From contig MIEI01000027.1 of assembly GCA_002095305.1 (NCBI GenBank), forward strand, positions 1 through 52,508: a stretch of 52,508 nucleotides of DNA, written 5' to 3'. Numbering within the stretch: the stretch's first letter is position 1; each line of letters starts with the position of its first letter. Positions 1 through 7,892 of this stretch are shown here, piece by piece. The notes under the pieces were generated by a model. That model ran no database searches and was not told where the DNA came from. It saw only the letters and a list, made by a program, of their open reading frames with translations. Origin of the DNA: Pantoea brenneri (lineage in GTDB: Bacteria; Pseudomonadota; Gammaproteobacteria; Enterobacterales; Enterobacteriaceae). Made by a program: the position numbers and the translations under genes.

Positions 1-401
1 GGCGCGTCGGCCTGATGCCGTTCAGCATCAGCCGCTGGTGTGATAACGGCATCAGCCTCGACGACCGGGGCAACGTCAGCCTCCGGCCCCCTCGCCGTTT
101 CCAGTAAGGCTTCCGGGTCAGCCTGAATCGGCTCCGGCTCCGCCAGGGCTTCCGGCGCGGCTTCGTGTGGCGCAGCGGCCGTCACATCCGCATCACGCTG
201 CTGTCCGGCCACCGTTTCGGTGATGGCGACAGTCTCTTCCGCTTGCGCTTCAGCCTGCGTTAAGGTTGCGGCTTGCTGCTCTGACTGCGGCTGAGCAGAC
301 TCAGCCGCCTGCTGCGCCTGCTCTTCCGCAGAGGGTTGCTTCTCTTCTTCTTTGCCAAATCCCAGCCAGGAAAAAAAGCCACGTTTTTTCTCTTTTGCCA
401 T
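1..401 (-). CDS. ftsY: Signal recognition particle receptor FtsY (N-terminal part, truncated by window edge)
   Basis: FtsY is the SRP receptor that, with Ffh/4.5S RNA, delivers ribosomes making inner-membrane proteins to SecYEG. Only the first ~133 residues are present. The start MAKEKKRGFFSWLGFGKEEE matches the FtsY amino terminus, with its lipid-binding basic/aromatic helix, and is followed by a long Ala/Glu/Gln/Pro-rich acidic stretch typical of the variable A domain. The NG GTPase domain lies beyond the window. The start codon is preceded by a GAGGAG ribosome site (complement of about 415-420). Divergent from rsmD, as in E. coli, where ftsY heads ftsYEX. The low-complexity acidic segment diverges quickly between species and carries no catalytic residues. 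Identification is secure from the amino terminus and the neighbours. Confidence 0.93.
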   Translation of the reverse strand, partial: MAKEKKRGFFSWLGFGKEEEKQPSAEEQAQQAAESAQPQSEQQAATLTQAEAQAEETVAITETVAGQQRDADVTAAAPHEAAPEALAEPEPIQADPEALLETARGPEADVAPVVEADAVITPAADAERHQADA

Positions 402-634
402 TGTGTGACTACACTCCTCGATGGCTTTGTCCCGGTCGCACGTCGTTTCCAGGGGTGAATCAATTAAAATTGGCTAACGCCAGACCGGCGTAAAACCGCA
501 GAATACTGCATGACTTCAGCAACTCAGTAGTCTAACACTTTCCAGCCAGCTCACCACAGCACCCTTTTTTAACGTTTCTTCTCACCGATTCGCCCGTTAA
601 ACTACGCAACAAATTATGACGAGTTGTGAGCAAG

Positions 635-1234
635 ATGACTAAAAACCCCCGCAGTACCGGCGGTGCCGGCCAGATCCGCATCATCGGCGGACAATGGCGC
701 GGACGCAAATTGCCGGTGCCCGATAGTGCCGGACTGCGCCCGACCACCGATCGGGTACGTGAAACGCTGTTTAACTGGCTGGCGCCGGTACTGCCCGACG
801 CACGTTGTCTCGACTGTTTCGCCGGCAGTGGCGCGTTAGGTCTGGAAGCGCTGTCGCGTTACGCTGGATCGGCTACGCTACTGGAGCTGGAGCGTCCGGT
901 GGCACAGCAACTGATGAAGAATCTGCAGACGCTGAACGCCAGCAACGGCAAAGTGATTCAGACCAATGCCCTGAGCTTTCTGGCCCAGCCGGGCCAACCG
1001 TTTGACGTGGTGTTTATCGATCCGCCGTTTCGTCAGGGCCTGCTGGAACAGACGCTGCAGCTGCTGGAACAGAATCACTGGCTGGCAGACGAGGCGCTGA
1101 TCTACGTCGAAAGTGAAGTGGAAAATGGCGCGCCGCCGGTGCCGCCAGAGTGGAACCTTTATCGCGAGAAAATAGCCGGACAAGTGGCTTATCGTTTATA
1201 TCAACGTCAACTGGAGACGCAGGATGTTACTTAA
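635..1234 (+). CDS. rsmD: 16S rRNA (guanine-966-N2)-methyltransferase RsmD
   Basis: RsmD methylates N2 of G966 in 16S rRNA during 30S assembly. Visible signatures are the N-terminal QIRIIGGQWRGRKLPV block, RPTTDRVRETLFNWL, the SAM-binding CFAGSGALGLEA loop and the N6/N2-methyltransferase catalytic motif DPPF (in FIDPPFRQG). Length about 199 residues, normal for the family (E. coli 198). A GTG nine bases upstream (626) is in frame; I prefer the ATG at 635 because it gives the usual amino-terminal length, but the start is not decided by a strong ribosome site. The end overlaps yhhL by 11 bases, so the two are probably translationally coupled. Confidence 0.95.
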   Translation: MTKNPRSTGGAGQIRIIGGQWRGRKLPVPDSAGLRPTTDRVRETLFNWLAPVLPDARCLDCFAGSGALGLEALSRYAGSATLLELERPVAQQLMKNLQTLNASNGKVIQTNALSFLAQPGQPFDVVFIDPPFRQGLLEQTLQLLEQNHWLADEALIYVESEVENGAPPVPPEWNLYREKIAGQVAYRLYQRQLETQDVT

Positions 1235-1496
1235 TTTGGGGCGTCTGTTGATGCTGTGCGTATGGGGTTTTTTGCTGGTTAACGTGGTCCATCCCTACCC
1301 GAAACCGCTGACCTACTTCATTAATGTCGCGCTGTTTTTCATGATCATGATGCACGGCCTGCAGCTGGTGTTACTGCGTGCAACGCAGACCAAAGATGCC
1401 CCGCCAATCGACCGCCTGACCCAGGTGAAAGTGTTTGTGTTCGGCGTATTTGAGCTGGTCGCCTGGCAGAAAAAGCACTTCCCGCGGAAAAAGTAG
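1224..1496 (+). CDS. yhhL: DUF1145 family inner-membrane protein YhhL
   Basis: A 90-residue protein with two predicted membrane helices (about residues 5-22 and 30-50) and a basic carboxy end (KKHFPRKK). Sequence and position match YhhL of E. coli (DUF1145), function unknown. The start lies inside the end of rsmD (11-base overlap), so expression depends on the rsmD transcript. It faces yhhM across a 28-base gap that holds a strong hairpin. Family assignment is by recognisable motif (VNVVHPYPKPLTYFINVALF) plus synteny; no function can be inferred. Confidence 0.88.
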   Translation: MLLNLGRLLMLCVWGFLLVNVVHPYPKPLTYFINVALFFMIMMHGLQLVLLRATQTKDAPPIDRLTQVKVFVFGVFELVAWQKKHFPRKK

Positions 1497-1503
1497 TCTT
1501 CAG

Positions 1504-1522
1504 AGCGGGCACCCTGCCCGCT
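1504..1522. terminator. Hairpin between convergent yhhL and yhhM
   Basis: A perfect 8-bp stem AGCGGGCA / TGCCCGCT with a 3-base loop lies in the 28-base gap between two convergent stop codons. There is no good T-tract on either side, so it is either a weak bidirectional terminator or an mRNA 3'-end stabiliser. Confidence 0.5.
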
Positions 1523-1524
1523 GA

Positions 1525-1881
1525 TTACTGCGCTGGCGTAAAGCTGATAAAGCGCGTCCCCTGCATTTTTAATTCGCCCTTCGCCCCTTTATCCAGCTGA
1601 TGATACTGCGCTTCCTGAAGCTGCACTTTAATGTCGCTGGCACCGTTAAGCGGATGAAACAGCGCTTCGTAGCGCATCTCTTCTCCGGCAATCACTTCAC
1701 GCTGACGTGAGCGGCGATTGGGTGCCGGAAACTCCCGTTTGGTTTTAACCTGTGCCGTCAGGGATCGCACCGGTGAGGCGTCATTGACGGCGGTTTCCCG
1801 GCGCTGCTTGATGAACTGACGGGTTGCCAGCACGGCGATAATTGCCAGAACGATCATAAAGATTAGCGGTGGTTTGCTCAT
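1525..1881 (-). CDS. yhhM: DUF2500 family membrane-anchored protein YhhM
   Basis: 118 residues. One N-terminal membrane helix (IFMIVLAIIAVLATRQFI, about residues 7-24) followed by a basic linker and a beta-rich soluble domain that includes KRREFPAP-like and FHPLNGA motifs typical of DUF2500. Matches E. coli YhhM in length and position; function unknown. The topology suggests a single-pass protein with the domain outside or inside depending on the positive-inside rule; the KQRRE cluster just after the helix favours a cytoplasmic carboxy domain (inference). Divergent from yhhN. Confidence 0.87.
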   Translation of the reverse strand: MSKPPLIFMIVLAIIAVLATRQFIKQRRETAVNDASPVRSLTAQVKTKREFPAPNRRSRQREVIAGEEMRYEALFHPLNGASDIKVQLQEAQYHQLDKGAKGELKMQGTRFISFTPAQ

Positions 1882-2033
1882 AATTCTCTCGGGCTTAAAG
1901 GGTGCGGATGGCGTTAACTGCGCGGCAAAGCATACAACCAGAGTTGCCTGATTGTCACATCGTCGGGACGTAACCTAAACTGGAAGGGATATTTTGGGAT
2001 CTTTCACCATTTTGGTTAAAAAAGGGAGAAACA

Positions 2034-2662
2034 ATGCTCTGGTCTTTCCTCGCTGTACTTTTCTCCGGCTGGCTCTACGTTGATGCCACCTATCGCGGTC
2101 CGCAATGGCAACGCTGGCTGTTTAAACCGGTCACACTGTTGCTGCTGGTCGGCCTGGCCTGGCAGGCTCCGACGCTGAATACCACTGACTATCTGATTCT
2201 GGCCGGCCTGATCGCCACGCTGGTCGGTGATGCGCTAACGCTATTGCCCCGTCAGCAGATGCTCTATGCGATTGGCGCATTTTTCCTGTCGCATCTGCTG
2301 TATACCTCTGTTTTGCCGCCAGCATGACCATGACCTTTTTCTGGCCGATCCCGCTGACGCTGCTGATTATCGGCGTGGTGCTGATTGGCATTCTGTGGAG
2401 CAGACTGGAAGATCTGCGCTGGCCGATCTGTACTTTTATCGGCATGACGCTGGTGATGACCTGGATCGCTACTGAGCAATACTTCTTCCGCCCTACCGAT
2501 TACAGCTTCTCAATCATGGTCGGTGCAGGTCTGCTGCTGCTGGCTAACATTGTCTGGTTTATCAGCCACTATCGCCGTCGTTTCAGTGCCGACAGCGCTA
2601 TCGTTGCGGCCTGCTACTTTGCCGGTCACTTTATGATTGTCCGTTCACTGTGGGTGATTTAA
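2034..2662 (+). pseudogene. yhhN: YhhN/TMEM86 family lysoplasmalogenase-like membrane protein, frameshifted
   Basis: YhhN-family proteins are polytopic membrane proteins related to eukaryotic TMEM86 lysoplasmalogenase. The first 2034-2327 frame encodes the amino half ([20 protein letters not shown] ... [11 protein letters not shown] ... [13 protein letters not shown]) and then stops. A second frame, open through 2662, encodes the carboxy half ([14 protein letters not shown] ... [12 protein letters not shown] ... [15 protein letters not shown]). Adding one C in the CC at 2305-2306 restores a continuous 209-residue protein reading [12 protein letters not shown] across the joint, almost exactly the E. 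coli length of 208. Both halves are well conserved, so this is either a very recent mutation or a sequencing error. Located upstream of zntA as in E. coli. Confidence 0.85.
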
Positions 2663-2672
2663 AAAATTGACC

Positions 2673-2704
2673 TTGACTCTGGAGTTCACTCCAGAGTGTA
2701 GGAT
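2673..2704 (+). promoter_or_regulatory. zntA promoter with ZntR (MerR-family) operator
   Basis: TTGACT (-35, 2673-2678) and TAGGAT (-10, 2699-2704) are separated by 20 bases, the overlong spacer that marks MerR-type promoters. Inside the spacer is a near-perfect 22-bp dyad, ACTCTGGAGT-TC-ACTCCAGAGT (2676-2697), the form known for the E. coli zntA operator. ZntR bound to Zn(II), Cd(II) or Pb(II) would untwist the spacer and activate zntA. The zntR gene itself is not in the window. Transcription should start near 2711. Confidence 0.9.
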
Positions 2705-2746
2705 AGCGGGATGGACAGCTTCGTCCATCCCTTTTCCGGAGGTCAT

Positions 2747-5023
2747 ATGCATCAACATCACGCCTGTGGCTGCGGTAAACCGCGTGCCAGCCACGCCGCA
2801 GCCAAACCCCTGTGCCAGATCCCTCAGTCCCGTCCCCTGACGCTCTCTATTCATGCCGCGACTCCGGTCACGCCGGATAGTGCGGGCTGCTGCTGCGACA
2901 GTAACAGCAGTCCCGGCAACGACGCCGATGAGGAAAGTGACCGACGACGCGTCGGCACTCTACCTTATAGCTGGCAGGTCAGCGGGATGGATTGTCCCGG
3001 CTGCGCCCGCAGCATTGAAACCGCAGTTCAGCAGGTCGCGGGCGTCACCGAGGCGCGCGTCCTGTTCAGCAGTGAAAAACTGGTGGTCAATGCGGACAGC
3101 GACGTGCGCCAGGCGGTGGAGCAGGCGGTCAAAAAAGCTGGCTTCCAGCTCAGTACGCAGACCGAAACGGCAGCCGATGGCCCACGCTGGCAGCATAACC
3201 GCATGCTGATTGCGCTGGCGCTGCTGGTGCTCGCCAGCAGCCTGCTCAGCCATTTCGCGCCGCTGTGGGGAGATCGCCTGTTTATTGTCACTACCCTGAT
3301 CGGCCTGTTTCCGGTGGCGCGCAGCGCCTGGCAACGGCTGCGCAGCGGCTCGCCTTTCACCATCGAAACCCTGATGACGCTGGCCTCAGCGGGTGCGCTG
3401 ATCATCGGCGCTCACGCCGAAGCAGCGATGGTGCTGGTGCTGTTTCAGCTTGGCGAACAGCTCGAAAGCTATGCCGCCTCGCGGGCGCGCAGTGGCGTGA
3501 CCCGTCTGATGGCGCTGCGGCCGGAATCGGCGGTCCGTCTTGAGCAGGGTCGGCGCAGCGACGTGCCGCTGGCTGCGCTGCAGCCCGGCGATCAGATTGA
3601 AGTGGCAGCCGGCAGTCGCCTGCCGGTCGATGGCCGCTTAATCACGCCGCTCGCCAGCTTTGATGAAAGCGCGTTAACCGGCGAGTCGCTGCCGGTGACG
3701 CGCAGCAGCGGCGAAAAAATACTGGCCGGTGCCACCAGCATTGACCGGCTGGTCACGCTGGAAGTGGTATCGAAACCGGGCGAAAGCGCGATTGACCGGA
3801 TACTGCAGCTGATTGAAGAAGCAGAAACCCACCGCGCCCCGGTTGAGCGCTTTATCGATCGGTTCAGCCGTCTCTATACGCCGTTGGTGATGCTGCTGTC
3901 GCTGCTGGTGATGGTGGTGCCCCCGCTGCTCGGCGCGGGAGAATGGCAGCCGTGGATCTACAAGGGCCTGACCTTACTGCTGATTGGCTGCCCCTGTGCA
4001 CTGGTGATTTCCACGCCGGCAGCGATTACCTCCGGGCTGGCTGCCGCTGCACGTCAGGGCGCGCTGATCAAAGGCGGCGCGGCCTTAGAACGTCTGAGTT
4101 CCCTGCGCATGATGGCGTTCGATAAAACCGGCACCCTGACCGTTGGCAAGCCGCAGCTCACCGGGATTCTGCGCTTTGGCGAGACCGGCGAGGCAGAGAT
4201 GCTGGCGCTCAGCGCGGCGGTTGAACAGGGCGCGACGCATCCACTGGCCAGTGCGATTGTGGCGGCGGCGGCGGCACGCAATCTGGCCATCCCGGCCGCC
4301 CGCGATCAGCAGGTTCAGGCGGGACGGGGCATTACGGCGGTGGTCAATGGCCAGCCGATCCGGTTGCTGACGCCCACGCAGATGACCGGACTGACGGCGC
4401 AGCAAACCGAACAGATCACCCAGCGTGAAGCAGCAGGTGAAACGGTGGTGGTGCTGACCCGCAATGGCGAGGCGCTGGGCGCGCTGGCCTTGCGCGATCA
4501 GCTGCGCAGCGATGCGATCGCCGCATTACAGGCGCTGAAAAAACTGGGCATTGAGAGTCTGATGCTGACCGGCGACAACCCGCGTGCAGCGGCAGCCATC
4601 GCCCGGCAACTGTGCATTGAGTACCGTGCCAGCCTGTTACCGGCCGACAAGGTGGCGGCGATAGCAGAACTGAGTCAGCAGCAGCCGCTGGCGATGGTCG
4701 GGGATGGCATTAACGATGCGCCGGCGATGAAAGCGGCGACGCTGGGGATCGCGATGGGCAGCGGCACCGACGTTGCGCTGGAGGCGGCCGATGCCGCGCT
4801 GACGCGCAATCAGCTCAGCAATCTGGCACCAATGATTGTACTGGCGCGCCGTACGCGCCGCATCATTCGTCAGAACCTGACCATTGCGCTGGGGCTGAAG
4901 GCGGTATTTCTGGTCACGACCCTGCTGGGACTGACCGGATTGTGGCTGGCGGTGCTGGCGGATTCCGGCGCAACGGCGCTGGTCACCGCTAACGCGCTGC
5001 GATTACTGCGCAACCGAAGCTGA
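2747..5023 (+). CDS. zntA: Zn(II)/Cd(II)/Pb(II)-translocating P1B-type ATPase ZntA
   Basis: ZntA exports zinc, cadmium and lead across the inner membrane. About 758 residues. In order: a His/Cys-rich leader (MHQHHACGCGKP and a CCC cluster), an HMA metal-binding domain with GMDCPGCA near residues 80-87, membrane helices, the actuator motif TGES, the transport-site CPC (Cys415-Pro-Cys417), the phosphorylation motif DKTGTLT (Asp459), the nucleotide-domain HP (in THPLAS) and the hinge GDGINDAPA. The ATG at 2747 is chosen because GGAGGT lies just upstream and because the alternative ATG at 2711 coincides with the expected transcription start. It is slightly longer than E. coli ZntA (732) owing to the leader. 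Controlled by the ZntR site upstream. Confidence 0.96.
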   Translation: MHQHHACGCGKPRASHAAAKPLCQIPQSRPLTLSIHAATPVTPDSAGCCCDSNSSPGNDADEESDRRRVGTLPYSWQVSGMDCPGCARSIETAVQQVAGVTEARVLFSSEKLVVNADSDVRQAVEQAVKKAGFQLSTQTETAADGPRWQHNRMLIALALLVLASSLLSHFAPLWGDRLFIVTTLIGLFPVARSAWQRLRSGSPFTIETLMTLASAGALIIGAHAEAAMVLVLFQLGEQLESYAASRARSGVTRLMALRPESAVRLEQGRRSDVPLAALQPGDQIEVAAGSRLPVDGRLITPLASFDESALTGESLPVTRSSGEKILAGATSIDRLVTLEVVSKPGESAIDRILQLIEEAETHRAPVERFIDRFSRLYTPLVMLLSLLVMVVPPLLGAGEWQPWIYKGLTLLLIGCPCALVISTPAAITSGLAAAARQGALIKGGAALERLSSLRMMAFDKTGTLTVGKPQLTGILRFGETGEAEMLALSAAVEQGATHPLASAIVAAAAARNLAIPAARDQQVQAGRGITAVVNGQPIRLLTPTQMTGLTAQQTEQITQREAAGETVVVLTRNGEALGALALRDQLRSDAIAALQALKKLGIESLMLTGDNPRAAAAIARQLCIEYRASLLPADKVAAIAELSQQQPLAMVGDGINDAPAMKAATLGIAMGSGTDVALEAADAALTRNQLSNLAPMIVLARRTRRIIRQNLTIALGLKAVFLVTTLLGLTGLWLAVLADSGATALVTANALRLLRNRS

Positions 5024-5074
5024 AGACGAGCGGCCGGTCAGATGACGGGCCGCGCTGCCAATGGGCACCCAGCG

Positions 5075-5326
5075 TTACTCCGCCATCCCTTTCTGGATCA
5101 GGAACTGATAAGGCAGGTTATCGGTCTGCTGCGCCAGCAGGCGATGCTCCATAAAGCGGCAGAAGCCGGGAATATCGCGGGTGGTGGCCGGATCGTCGGC
5201 AATGATCAACAGCGTATCGCCATCCTGCAGGCTGCGAACGGTTTTGCGCACCATCATCACCGGCTCCGGACAACGCAGGCCACGGGCATCCAGTTGATGG
5301 TCGGCAGAGGAAAAAGCATCGCTCAT
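5075..5326 (-). CDS. tusA: Sulfurtransferase TusA
   Basis: TusA accepts sulfur from IscS and passes it to the TusBCD relay for 2-thiolation of tRNA wobble uridine. 83 residues, with the active-site Cys in the family block [18 protein letters not shown] and the conserved [14 protein letters not shown] segment. Length and sequence match E. coli TusA (81 residues). Converges on zntA with a 51-base gap containing a GC-rich inverted repeat (5030-5035 / 5048-5053) that may act as a weak terminator. Divergent from yhhQ. All key residues are present. Confidence 0.95.
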   Translation of the reverse strand: MSDAFSSADHQLDARGLRCPEPVMMVRKTVRSLQDGDTLLIIADDPATTRDIPGFCRFMEHRLLAQQTDNLPYQFLIQKGMAE

Positions 5327-5495
5327 AATGGACTCGGTTCAGGTTTGGGGCGCTCATTCTAGCGCGTGGTGCCGTTGACGCAAGGCGATAACGATTGCGC
5401 TAAAATTAACCATTGCATAAATAGCACAACGCGGTAAGATGCCGCCGCTTTTTGCTCATAAAACTGCCAGGCGCTGCCCGAACGGCGTCCCGCAA

Positions 5496-5524
5496 TGGGT
5501 TCCCTCACCCCAACATTAAAAAGG
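5496..5524 (+). promoter_or_regulatory. preQ1 class-I riboswitch controlling yhhQ translation
   Basis: The 5' leader folds as a compact H-type pseudoknot. P1 is UGGG (5496-5499) with CCCA (5509-5512). Loop 1 is UUC (5500-5502), followed by CCU (5503-5505), which can pair with AGG (5522-5524) in the A-rich tail to form P2. The cytidine at 5508, directly before the 3' P1 strand (ACCCCA), is where the ligand-pairing C sits in the Thermoanaerobacter tengcongensis aptamer, which this element strongly resembles. P2 contains the AAGG ribosome site six bases before the yhhQ start, so ligand binding should hide it and switch off translation. Role and fold are established for the class; assignment here is by pattern. 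Confidence 0.82.
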
Positions 5525-5530
5525 TTGATT

Positions 5531-6196
5531 ATGCTCGCATTCTCTTCGCGTCAGCGCATGCACGCGCTGTTCTGGTTATCGCTGTTTCACCTGCTGGTGA
5601 TCACCTCCAGTAACTACCTGGTGCAGCTGCCGATTTCCATTTTCGGCTTCCACACCACCTGGGGCGCGTTCAGCTTCCCGTTTATCTTCCTGGCAACCGA
5701 TCTGACCGTGCGCATCTTTGGCGCGCCGCTGGCCCGACGCATTATTCTGGCGGTGATGATCCCGGCGCTGTTTATCTCCTATGCCGTTTCTTCGCTCTAT
5801 TATCAGGGTCAGTGGCAGGGCTGGGCGGCACTGGAACAGGTGAATCTGTTTGTCGCGCGTATCGCCTGCGCCAGCTTTATGGCTTACGCCCTGGGTCAGA
5901 TCCTCGACGTGCACGTCTTCAACCGTCTGCGCGCCCTGCCGCAATGGTGGATCGCTCCAGGCTGCGCCATGTTCCTCGGCAACATCAGCGATACGCTGGC
6001 CTTTTTCTTCATCGCCTTTTATAAAAGCCCTGATGCGTTTATGGCCCAGCACTGGGTGGAGATCGCCCTGGTTGACTACAGCTTCAAAGTGCTGATCTGC
6101 ATGGTGTTCTTCCTGCCGGCCTACGGCGTATTGCTCAATGCCGCGCTGAAACGCCTGGCTGAGCGCCGTGCCACCAGCCAGATAAATTTCGGCTAA
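5531..6196 (+). CDS. yhhQ: 7-cyano-7-deazaguanine (preQ0)/queuosine precursor transporter YhhQ
   Basis: YhhQ imports queuosine precursors (preQ0/preQ1) across the inner membrane for tRNA modification. 221 residues with about six membrane helices; family blocks SNYLVQLP, FHTTWGAFSFPFIFLATDLT, RIFGAPLARRI, MAYALGQILDVHVFNRLR and GNISDTLAFFFIAF are all present. The ATG at 5531 is chosen because it has AAGG at the right distance and matches the E. coli amino terminus. An upstream in-frame ATG at 5495 lies in the riboswitch and is unlikely to be used. Followed by dcrB as in E. coli. Confidence 0.93.
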   Translation: MLAFSSRQRMHALFWLSLFHLLVITSSNYLVQLPISIFGFHTTWGAFSFPFIFLATDLTVRIFGAPLARRIILAVMIPALFISYAVSSLYYQGQWQGWAALEQVNLFVARIACASFMAYALGQILDVHVFNRLRALPQWWIAPGCAMFLGNISDTLAFFFIAFYKSPDAFMAQHWVEIALVDYSFKVLICMVFFLPAYGVLLNAALKRLAERRATSQINFG

Positions 6197-6245
6197 CCCG
6201 CCATACCGATTTACGCCATTACCCGCTAAGATCTGCTGACAATCA

Positions 6246-6267
6246 TCAGGTTGCGTTTGCAACCTGA
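6246..6267 (+). terminator. Hairpin after yhhQ
   Basis: A perfect 9-bp stem TCAGGTTGC / GCAACCTGA with a GTTT loop lies 49 bases after yhhQ and before dcrB. The following bases (TTCCTGTTG) are only modestly T-rich, so it may be a leaky terminator setting dcrB below yhhQ. Confidence 0.5.
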
Positions 6268-6314
6268 TTCCTGTTGTATTAACGGCTGACTGGAAACTTA
6301 AAAAAGGGATTCTG

Positions 6315-6869
6315 ATGCGCAACCTGGTGAAATATGTAGGAATGGGCTTACTGGTGCTGGGCTTAGCCGCCTGTGACCAGAAGAAAGATGACGCGGCGAA
6401 TGACAACGGCGTCAGCGCCAGTCAGTCGGCGCAGACCGTGACGCTGATGGATGGCAAACTGAGCTTCTCGCTGCCGCCGGGCATGTCGGACAAGAGCGGC
6501 AAGCTCGGTTCACAGACCACCAATATGCACGTGTATGCCGACGAAACCGGTGCGCGCGCGATTATTGTGATTGCCGGTGAGCCGACCAGTGATGGGCTGG
6601 ACGTGCTGTCACAGCGTATGGAGCAGCAGCAGCGCAACCGCGATCCGCAACTGCAGGTGGTCTCGAACAAAGCGGTCACGCTGAAAGATCAGCCGGCACA
6701 GCAGCTGGATACGGTGATTTCTGCCAATAACCAGACCTCATGGTCATCGGTGATTCTGGCCAAAGTCGACGGCAAACTGGTGACGCTGCAGATTACCCTG
6801 CCAGGCGACAACCAGCAGCAGGCACAAAGCGATGCCGACAATATTGTGAAGAGTATTGCGCTGAAATAA
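6315..6869 (+). CDS. dcrB: Lipoprotein DcrB
   Basis: 184 residues. Signal peptide with lipobox LGLAAC (Cys20), followed by Asp21, the classical Lol-avoidance signal for retention in the inner membrane. The rest is a PsbP/Mog1-like alpha-beta fold typical of DcrB (LSFSLPPGMSDKSG, VYADETGARAIIV). In E. coli DcrB is needed for phage C1 DNA entry and supports lipoprotein maturation. Ends at a strong intrinsic terminator. In E. coli the next gene is yhhS; here the myo-inositol cluster intervenes. Confidence 0.93.
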   Translation: MRNLVKYVGMGLLVLGLAACDQKKDDAANDNGVSASQSAQTVTLMDGKLSFSLPPGMSDKSGKLGSQTTNMHVYADETGARAIIVIAGEPTSDGLDVLSQRMEQQQRNRDPQLQVVSNKAVTLKDQPAQQLDTVISANNQTSWSSVILAKVDGKLVTLQITLPGDNQQQAQSDADNIVKSIALK

Positions 6870-6895
6870 GGCCGGGCGACTGCCCTGCTGGCTTG

Positions 6896-6927
6896 CGGCT
6901 TCCCCCATCTGGGGGAAGCCGGTTTAT
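6896..6927 (+). terminator. Intrinsic terminator of dcrB
   Basis: Eleven-bp stem CGGCTTCCCCC / GGGGGAAGCCG with an ATCT loop, followed by GTTTATCT. It separates dcrB from the convergent iolE gene. Confidence 0.8.
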
Positions 6928-6948
6928 CTCACGGTTTCCCGCCTGCGC

Positions 6949-7848
6949 TTACAATCCTGCGTTCTCACGAATATATTTGCGCGCTTTCACCGCATATTCA
7001 AACGGGTTAGCCAGCGCCGGGTCCTGCTCCGCTTCCACCACCATCCAGCCTTTGTAGCCGTAATCGTCGAGGATTTTGAACACCGGTTTGAAATCGATCA
7101 CGCCATCGCCCGGTACGGTGAAGGTGCCCTTTTTCACCCCTTCCAGGAAGGAGAGATGATTGTCGCGCACCTCGGCGACGACCTCGTCACGCACGTCTTT
7201 CAGGTGGACGTGGAAAATGCGCGGCAGATATTTTTCCAGCACCGCCAGCATCTTCTGCTGCGATCCCTCAGAGTAGTAGACGTGACCGGTGTCATACAGC
7301 AGGCCAACCTGATCGTCGGTCAGGGCCATAAAGCGGTCTATCTCTTCAGTCGTCTGAATACCGGTCCCCATATGGTGATGCAGCGTGACCCGCATCCCCT
7401 TCTCAGCCGCAATCCGCGCCAGTTCGTTATAGCCTTCTGCCGTCAGCTGCCACTCCTCATCACTGAACACCGGTTTCTGCTCAAACACCGCCAGCGTGGT
7501 GCCCTGAATACTTTTGCTCTGTTCTGAACAGCCAATCACCCGCGCGCCCATCGCATGCAGGAAGTTCATGTGGTTAACGAACTCGTCGATGGTTTTAGCT
7601 TTGTCGCCGTTGGCAAAAAAGGTGCTGAACCAGGCGTTGCAGATCTCAATGCCGCGAATGTCGAGCATCGGTTTAAGAATCGCTGGATCGCGCGGATATT
7701 TACTGCCGACTTCGCTACCGGTAAAACCGGCCAGCGCCATCTCGCTCACCGTCTGCTGGAAGGTGTTCTCACTGCCGAGATCCGGCATATCATCGTTGGT
7801 CCAGCCAATCGGGGCGATAGCCAGTTTTACATTGTCTTTGTTCATCAT
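6949..7848 (-). CDS. iolE: Myo-inosose-2 dehydratase IolE
   Basis: IolE dehydrates scyllo-inosose to 3D-(3,5/4)-trihydroxycyclohexane-1,2-dione, the second step of myo-inositol breakdown. 299 residues forming an AP-endonuclease-like TIM barrel: N-terminal [15 protein letters not shown] is diagnostic, and the metal-ligand residues are seen in [29 protein letters not shown] and VVEAEQD. AGGA precedes the first ATG. Last gene of the left-facing iolD-iolG-iolE operon, 44 bases after iolG. Complete and of normal length. Confidence 0.95.
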   Translation of the reverse strand: MMNKDNVKLAIAPIGWTNDDMPDLGSENTFQQTVSEMALAGFTGSEVGSKYPRDPAILKPMLDIRGIEICNAWFSTFFANGDKAKTIDEFVNHMNFLHAMGARVIGCSEQSKSIQGTTLAVFEQKPVFSDEEWQLTAEGYNELARIAAEKGMRVTLHHHMGTGIQTTEEIDRFMALTDDQVGLLYDTGHVYYSEGSQQKMLAVLEKYLPRIFHVHLKDVRDEVVAEVRDNHLSFLEGVKKGTFTVPGDGVIDFKPVFKILDDYGYKGWMVVEAEQDPALANPFEYAVKARKYIRENAGL

Positions 7849-7892
7849 TTTATTCCTGAGCCGGGGCGGTCATCCCGCCTGTCTGGGCTGAA

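Noticed and set aside
2711..2746. Upstream start for zntA
   Set aside because: The ATG at 2711 lies at the expected transcription start of the ZntR promoter; GGAGGT precedes 2747.
5576..6406. Open frame of 276 codons opposite yhhQ and dcrB
   Set aside because: Antisense to two conserved genes; no family resemblance.
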